This document shows positions 58,246-64,000 of a stretch of 64,000 nt of DNA, one piece after another; positions within the stretch are counted from its first letter, which is position 1, and each line of letters opens with the position of its first letter. The notes beneath the pieces are model-generated. The model made no database searches. It was not told where the DNA came from and saw only the letters and a list, made by a program, of their open reading frames with translations. The position numbers were made by a program, and so were the translations under genes. This DNA comes from Prochlorococcus sp. AG-321-E21 (GTDB taxonomy: Bacteria > Cyanobacteriota > Cyanobacteriia > PCC-6307 > Cyanobiaceae), in contig QBXH01000001.1 in NCBI GenBank assembly GCA_003283415.1, forward strand, positions 62,001 to 126,000, read 5' to 3'.

Positions 58246-59772
58246 ATGAATAAAACAAAAAAAATTAAAAATAGTTTTATTGGAGAATTAAATAATGAAA
58301 ATTTAATTTTTTCATTATTGGAAAATATTGAAAACTGCAAAGTTGGATTTTACAGTGTTGGTCTATATCCAGCATCATTAGCTTATAACTGTGCAATGCA
58401 TTCTCAGTCAAATAATATTCTTTTGGCTCCAAGATCTGGCAGAGATTTACTAGGGGCTTTTTCATCAGAAGTTCTATCTAATATGGAACCGGAAATAATA
58501 GGGAAAATCGAAAAAATGGGACATTATTTTCATGAGGGGAAGAAAATAATTAACACCTTAGAGGACCTTCTTTTGAAATGTAAAATAGTTATTCTTGCTT
58601 CAAATAGTAATCATATTCAAGAAGATATAAGTAAAGCTCAAGAATTAAGAAAATCCTTAAATCGTGAAAATGTTGTTCTTGGATCGCTTGTTGGGTCTTT
58701 TTGTATTGATGATGAAAATAATAAACCTTATATTATTTGTAATAAATATCCTAATTTAGCTTTTTTTACAGGATTCCATCGTCATGGGGCTTTACGAAAT
58801 CCTACTGACAGTTTTACTGCAAATTTCTGCCATCCTGACTCATTGATTGCATTAATTGGAGCAGCAATCTTAAATCAATTGTCACCAAATATTCAGGTTT
58901 CTGCAGGAGTTCATAATATTGAGAGCCAATATATCAAATCAATAAAGAATATTTCGTCAATATTTGCAGGTTTTGTAAATAACTTTCATTCTGATAAGCC
59001 TGGAATGCTTCCTACAATTAATACTGTTTTGTTAACTCAATGCTTGGATCAAGCAGCTAGGGTTTCTTTAAAAGTTAGAAAAGAAAATAAATTTAAAAAC
59101 TTGCATTTTTCTTTAAAAGAACTTGGTTACGGAGAGGATACCATTATCGCTGAAGAAAATATTGAGGGTAAATTATTTGAATCAGCTGATTATACTTTTT
59201 CTCAACTAAATGCTGTAAAAGCAGATGTATTGGGCAGCATGTCTTTACCAACAGAGGGAAAACCTACTAGGAATTTTCAGGCAGGACAGGTTTTATCAGA
59301 TATGCTTTTAAGACTAAAGAGATGTCCAAACGATGTTTCTGAGTTCATTAAATGGTGTGATAAATTCAGTTTGAGCCAAGGTGGCCTTGAAGGATTGAAA
59401 TCGCTTAAGTTTTGGCCCGATATTTATAAGGAATTTAATATTAAAAATAATAATTGTTCAATGATAAATCTTATTTATTTATGCTTTAACGCTAAATCTA
59501 ATGAGAAAAGTGTCATTTACGAGGTGTTAATTAATTCAGAGGAAATTACTAATTTTTGTCAGGAATCTGTAAAACCCAATTTATGTTTTGAACTCAATTA
59601 TAAACTTCAAGGAATAGATCTTTTTGATAATAAAGGTCTTTTATATGAAAAATTTCTATCAAATAGTAGTAAAAATAACTTAGGTAAAAAATTATATGAA
59701 AATAAATTTTCAAAAAAAATTCCAAATTTTATTAAGGCAATAAAAATAATAAATAAATATTTTACTAATTGA
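58246..59772 (+). CDS. Uncharacterised NAD(P)-dependent dehydrogenase-like protein
   Basis: A 508-residue protein with no named family that I recognise. Residues 33-60 (VGFYSVGLYPASLAYNC) look like a modified nucleotide-binding turn, and KCKIVILASNSNHIQEDI at about 110-127 has the strand-loop seen after it in glycerol-3-phosphate- and 6-phosphogluconate-type dehydrogenases. The middle (about 190-370) is mostly helical, as in their C-terminal domains. ATG start. It is divergent from the glucosylglycerol-phosphate phosphatase gene, so a role in supplying glycerol-3-phosphate or in compatible-solute metabolism is tempting but not shown. The last 130 residues look lineage-specific. Confidence 0.6.
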   Translation: MNKTKKIKNSFIGELNNENLIFSLLENIENCKVGFYSVGLYPASLAYNCAMHSQSNNILLAPRSGRDLLGAFSSEVLSNMEPEIIGKIEKMGHYFHEGKKIINTLEDLLLKCKIVILASNSNHIQEDISKAQELRKSLNRENVVLGSLVGSFCIDDENNKPYIICNKYPNLAFFTGFHRHGALRNPTDSFTANFCHPDSLIALIGAAILNQLSPNIQVSAGVHNIESQYIKSIKNISSIFAGFVNNFHSDKPGMLPTINTVLLTQCLDQAARVSLKVRKENKFKNLHFSLKELGYGEDTIIAEENIEGKLFESADYTFSQLNAVKADVLGSMSLPTEGKPTRNFQAGQVLSDMLLRLKRCPNDVSEFIKWCDKFSLSQGGLEGLKSLKFWPDIYKEFNIKNNNCSMINLIYLCFNAKSNEKSVIYEVLINSEEITNFCQESVKPNLCFELNYKLQGIDLFDNKGLLYEKFLSNSSKNNLGKKLYENKFSKKIPNFIKAIKIINKYFTN

Positions 59773-59877
59773 TGTCAGGCTGATTAGTAAATCTCTAAAA
59801 CAATTGAGGTGTTTATCTAAATTATTTACTTATCCTATTTTCAGAGTTAGAATTACTTAGTTAAGTAAGGTTTTTTT

Positions 59878-60528
59878 TTGAATAAAGAATTATCACATCG
59901 ATCTCATGAACTTAAAGCTCTTGGTTGGAATCAAGAAGACTTATCTAGGTACGAAGATTTATGGGACTATAGCCAAAGATGGGGATTGATAAATCTAGAA
60001 AGAGAAGATAGACAATTTTTGAAGAAGGCTGAAAATTTGCTTCCAAAAATTCAAAATAAGAAAGCATCTGTAAAAAAATCTATTGAAGAGAAATCTTATT
60101 ATTTATGGTTAAATTTTTATCTTGAAGAAATTAAAATATTTAATGAATCTTTTTTACCAAAAAATAAAGTCAGTGTATGGAGTCTCTTAATTGAAGAGGA
60201 ATTAAAACTTCTTAAGGATCTTAAACCAGTAATGGGATTGCCAGATACTTTGAAAGCTAAAAATTTGTTTGCGATTCGAAAAGAACTTATAAGTAAATCA
60301 CATAGCAAATACGAGGCTAATAACATTGAACAGGTATTTGATTTTAGTGAAATATTTTCTAAATCTGAAAAAGAGGTTAGTAAAAGCTGGAAATCTATAA
60401 CTGAAAAAGATCCTGAATCAAATAAAAAATTCCCTATTATCGACAGCAAAAATGTAGAGGATTTAAGGTCTGAAATAAATCAAGATTTAAGAATTTTTAT
60501 GAGTGAAAATTATCCCTCATTAAAATAG
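59878..60528 (+). CDS. Conserved-looking protein of unknown function
   Basis: A 216-residue soluble protein, strongly helical, with no membrane span. Segments worth noting are HELKALGWNQEDLSRYEDLW and QRWGLINLEREDRQFLKKAE at the N-terminus, and VWSLLIEEELKLL in the middle. The tail ends SENYPSLK. No domain is recognised. It starts at TTG 59878 because no ATG lies in frame nearby. It stands alone between the dehydrogenase-like gene and metY, 105 and about 80 bp away. Confidence 0.65.
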   Translation: MNKELSHRSHELKALGWNQEDLSRYEDLWDYSQRWGLINLEREDRQFLKKAENLLPKIQNKKASVKKSIEEKSYYLWLNFYLEEIKIFNESFLPKNKVSVWSLLIEEELKLLKDLKPVMGLPDTLKAKNLFAIRKELISKSHSKYEANNIEQVFDFSEIFSKSEKEVSKSWKSITEKDPESNKKFPIIDSKNVEDLRSEINQDLRIFMSENYPSLK

Positions 60529-60569
60529 GATTTATAAAGATTTATCTTTTTTATATTTATTTTTAGTAA

Positions 60570-61937
<1,368 letters not shown>

Positions 61938-61951
61938 ATAATGGAGATTCT

Positions 61952-62842
61952 TTGGCTTTAATAATACCTAGCAATTATCACAAGATTAGAGATGTTGAGA
62001 AAAATCATATTTCTTGGATTGAACCGGAATTGGCGGAAAGGCAGGATATACGACCATTAAGGATTGGTATTTTGAATATCATGCCTCTTGGCAAGCAATA
62101 TGAATTTAATTTATTACATCCTCTTGGGTTGTCTCCTCTCCAAATAGAGCCTGTTTGGATTAAATTAAAAACTCATTCATATAAAACATGGGATCTTAAT
62201 CATTTAAATAATCTTTATACAACATGGGAAGAGGCAAATGATCCAGAACCATTAGATGGAGTAATTATTACTGGAGCACCTGTTGAGCATTTAGCTTTTG
62301 AAGAAGTTAAATATTGGGATGAATTCGTAAATATCACTAATGAAGCAAGAAATTTATGTGCAAGTACTCTTGGATTATGTTGGGCAGGATTTGCCCTGGC
62401 TTACTTAGCAGGTGTTAATAAAACAGTATTTAATCGTAAATTATTTGGTGTATTCCCTTTAAATAGCCTTGTTCCTGGTCATCCTTTGATGGGTACACAA
62501 GATGATAAATTTATCTGCCCTCAAAGTAGGTTTGCAGGATTACCCGATCTCCAAATGGAAAAGGCTCAAAAAGATGGGAAATTAAATTTGCTTGCATATG
62601 GTGAGAATGTTGGCTATACAATTTTTGAAACCAAAGATCAAAAACAACTGATGCACTTAGGTCATCCTGAGTATACAGTGCATAGAATAATTAGTGAAAT
62701 CAATAGAGATAAAGAGAAGGGAGATGTACCTCTTCCTGAGAATTTTGATATTAATTGTTCAAATACATCTTGGAGATCTCATCGCAATCTTCTTTTTCAG
62801 CAATGGCTATGGTTTTGTTATCAACAAGTTAGTCTCAGTTGA
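61952..62842 (+). CDS. metA: Homoserine O-acyltransferase (MetA, probably acetyl type)
   Basis: A 296-residue MetA-fold enzyme activating homoserine for methionine synthesis. The catalytic Cys143 is in LGLCWAGF and His238 and Glu240 are in GHPEYT. At the acyl-specificity site, GAPVEHL has Glu112 where succinyl-type MetA has Gly; Glu at this place is the known mark of acetyl-CoA use. That fits its neighbour metY, which needs O-acetylhomoserine. Translation appears to start at TTG 61952, 14 bp after metY. The 3' end is 6 bp from the convergent SulP gene. So it should be read as a homoserine O-acetyltransferase despite the MetA name. Confidence 0.93.
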   Translation: MALIIPSNYHKIRDVEKNHISWIEPELAERQDIRPLRIGILNIMPLGKQYEFNLLHPLGLSPLQIEPVWIKLKTHSYKTWDLNHLNNLYTTWEEANDPEPLDGVIITGAPVEHLAFEEVKYWDEFVNITNEARNLCASTLGLCWAGFALAYLAGVNKTVFNRKLFGVFPLNSLVPGHPLMGTQDDKFICPQSRFAGLPDLQMEKAQKDGKLNLLAYGENVGYTIFETKDQKQLMHLGHPEYTVHRIISEINRDKEKGDVPLPENFDINCSNTSWRSHRNLLFQQWLWFCYQQVSLS

Positions 62843-62848
62843 ATCCTA

Positions 62849-64000
62849 TTAGTGAGATGTTTCAATACCTCCTAGTCTTTCAAATAAATTTAAGCTTTCT
62901 TTATTTAGACCAATAATCTCTACTTTTGAACCGCTATTTTTGAATTTTCTAATAATTTGATCCAGAGCAACAACTCCGCTCTGATCCCAAATATGAGCTA
63001 AAGACATGTCAATTAAAATATCTTTTGGATGCTCATGAATATCAAATCCCTGTAGAAAATATATTTTGCTTACAAAAAATAATTGACCTTCAACTTTGTA
63101 AGTTATTTTGTTTTTACCTTTAACTCTTAAAACCGTTATAACTTTCGCAACTTTCCTGCTAAAAAGTATTGCAGCTAAACCTACTCCTGCAATAACACCT
63201 AGAGCAAGATTATGTGGTTTTGTAAGCATGGTAACTGCAAATGTCATAATCATTACTGCAGTATCACTTTTGGGGATCTTTGTAATATTCTTTAAACCAT
63301 TAAAATCAGCAGTACTTACAGCAATTGTGATCATTATTGCTACCAGAGCGGCCATAGGTATTGCTCCTATCCATGGCTTTAAAAGGATTATCATCAATAA
63401 TAATGATAATCCTGAAATTAAAGTTGATAACCTAGATTTGCCTCCATTCTCATTATTCATAACTGATTGTCCTACTAGTGCGCAGCCTGCCATTCCTCCA
63501 AATAAAGAGGATATTATATTAGCTATACCTTGTCCCCTTGCTTCTTTGTTTTTATCTGAACTTGTATCTGTGGCATCATCTAATATATCCTGAGTTAAAA
63601 ATGTTTCCATTAAACCTACCAGAGAAATTGCCAAAGATGTTGGCAATATTACACCTAATGTTGAAAGGTTAAATGGTACTTTCCCATTCTCTAATGCGCC
63701 AAAGGGTAAGGAAAGGCTAGGGAATCCATTCGGTAATGTTCCTAAATCACTAACAGTAGGAATTTCTAATTTAAAAAATATACTTATTAAAGTAAGCAAA
63801 ACAATAGCTACTAATTGAGAAGGGATTACTTTTGTTATTTTGGGAAATCCGTAAATAACAATTAATCCTAAAATTACGAGGATCCATACAGAAGGTATTT
63901 GACTACTTGTCGGATATTTTGAAAGTTCATTTTCTAATAAATTCCCTTCATTAATACCAATTCCTAATTGAAGGAATTGTGCTTGAAATATTAATAAAGC
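62849..64000 (-). CDS. SulP family anion transporter, partial (N-terminus beyond window)
   Basis: The frame runs from the stop at 62849 to the right edge (383 residues visible), with the start outside. Many membrane spans are followed by a STAS domain in the last 110 residues, with LIDMSLAHIWDQSGVVALDQI as its core. The GVILPTSLAISLVGLMETFLT and GGMAGCALVGQSVMN segments are typical of the SulP family. Members carry sulfate or bicarbonate (BicA in cyanobacteria); the choice is not decided here. Its position beside metY and metA would suit sulfate uptake, but cyanobacterial BicA proteins have this same layout. Confidence 0.88.
   Translation of the reverse strand, partial: ALLIFQAQFLQLGIGINEGNLLENELSKYPTSSQIPSVWILVILGLIVIYGFPKITKVIPSQLVAIVLLTLISIFFKLEIPTVSDLGTLPNGFPSLSLPFGALENGKVPFNLSTLGVILPTSLAISLVGLMETFLTQDILDDATDTSSDKNKEARGQGIANIISSLFGGMAGCALVGQSVMNNENGGKSRLSTLISGLSLLLMIILLKPWIGAIPMAALVAIMITIAVSTADFNGLKNITKIPKSDTAVMIMTFAVTMLTKPHNLALGVIAGVGLAAILFSRKVAKVITVLRVKGKNKITYKVEGQLFFVSKIYFLQGFDIHEHPKDILIDMSLAHIWDQSGVVALDQIIRKFKNSGSKVEIIGLNKESLNLFERLGGIETSH

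Noticed and set aside
63108..63593. Plus-strand frame of 161 codons across the SulP gene
   Set aside because: It lies fully antisense to a clear transporter; the hydrophobic look is a mirror of membrane codons.

Overview
The window is A+T-rich, very tightly packed bacterial DNA with about 62 protein genes. It has the hallmarks of a high-light Prochlorococcus chromosome. The best single indicator is a complete pcb antenna gene (divinyl-chlorophyll a/b light-harvesting protein) at 46348-47406. Around it are other cyanobacterial markers: lycopene cyclase, a protochlorophyllide-reductase-like SDR, phylloquinone genes menD/menB, an NDH-1 D subunit, a solanesyl-diphosphate-synthase-type enzyme, Ycf51/DUF2518, DUF760, DUF1350, DUF4336 and DUF3721 proteins, and a glucosylglycerol-phosphate phosphatase homologue. 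I saw no tRNA, rRNA, CRISPR array, insertion sequence, integrase or pseudogene. The window edges cut two genes: glgB on the left (its 3' end is missing) and a SulP transporter on the right (its 5' end is missing).

Layout. 1-4696 (minus): Ycf51-like, DUF4332-like, small secreted protein, CocE-type hydrolase, glgB. 4761-11053 (plus): TamB-like giant protein, proA, folB, small lipase. 11046-20167 (minus): RHH-like/acidic-tail protein, trpS, thrS, glucokinase, thrB, ndhD, M3 oligopeptidase. 20334-24484 (plus): DUF697 membrane protein, two-gene metal ABC transporter, DUF4336. 24489-25456 (minus): lepB, DUF760. 25508-31040 (plus): menD, menB, glgA, murF. 31037-34653 (minus): aroA, MnmC-like methyltransferase, glmU. 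34770-41324 (plus): ComB-like phosphatase, nitrilase, amidase, murI, prenyl-diphosphate synthase, acs. 41321-46028 (mixed strands): DUF1350, DEDDh exonuclease, a decapeptide-repeat/DUF3721 protein, hisS, and a run of small proteins. 46348-49836: pcb, a GltS-type transporter, a small protein, a GST. 49911-55900: a GIY-YIG-like membrane protein, carotenoid and chlorophyll-type enzymes, MscS, isochorismatase-like, Fur. 55907-64000: ArsS-like radical SAM, GgpP-like phosphatase facing an unassigned dehydrogenase-like protein, a 216-residue orphan, metY-metA, SulP.

How the genes work together. Most of the window is core metabolism: glycogen (glgA, glgB, glk), cell wall (murF, murI, glmU, amidase), aromatic, proline, threonine and methionine synthesis, translation (three aminoacyl-tRNA synthetases), and photosynthetic or quinone cofactors. 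The least explained material is the small-ORF and pcb-leader interval (44.8-46.35 kb), the 43.0-43.4 kb repeat protein, the GIY-YIG/membrane fusion at 49.9 kb, and the divergent pair at 56.9-59.8 kb. In that pair, a compatible-solute phosphatase faces an uncharacterised dehydrogenase-like enzyme across a T/G-rich spacer. Intergenic gaps are short, neighbouring genes often touch or overlap, and TTG start codons look unusually common. No mobile or defence island is evident, so the novelty is in individual genes and leaders rather than one large accessory system.
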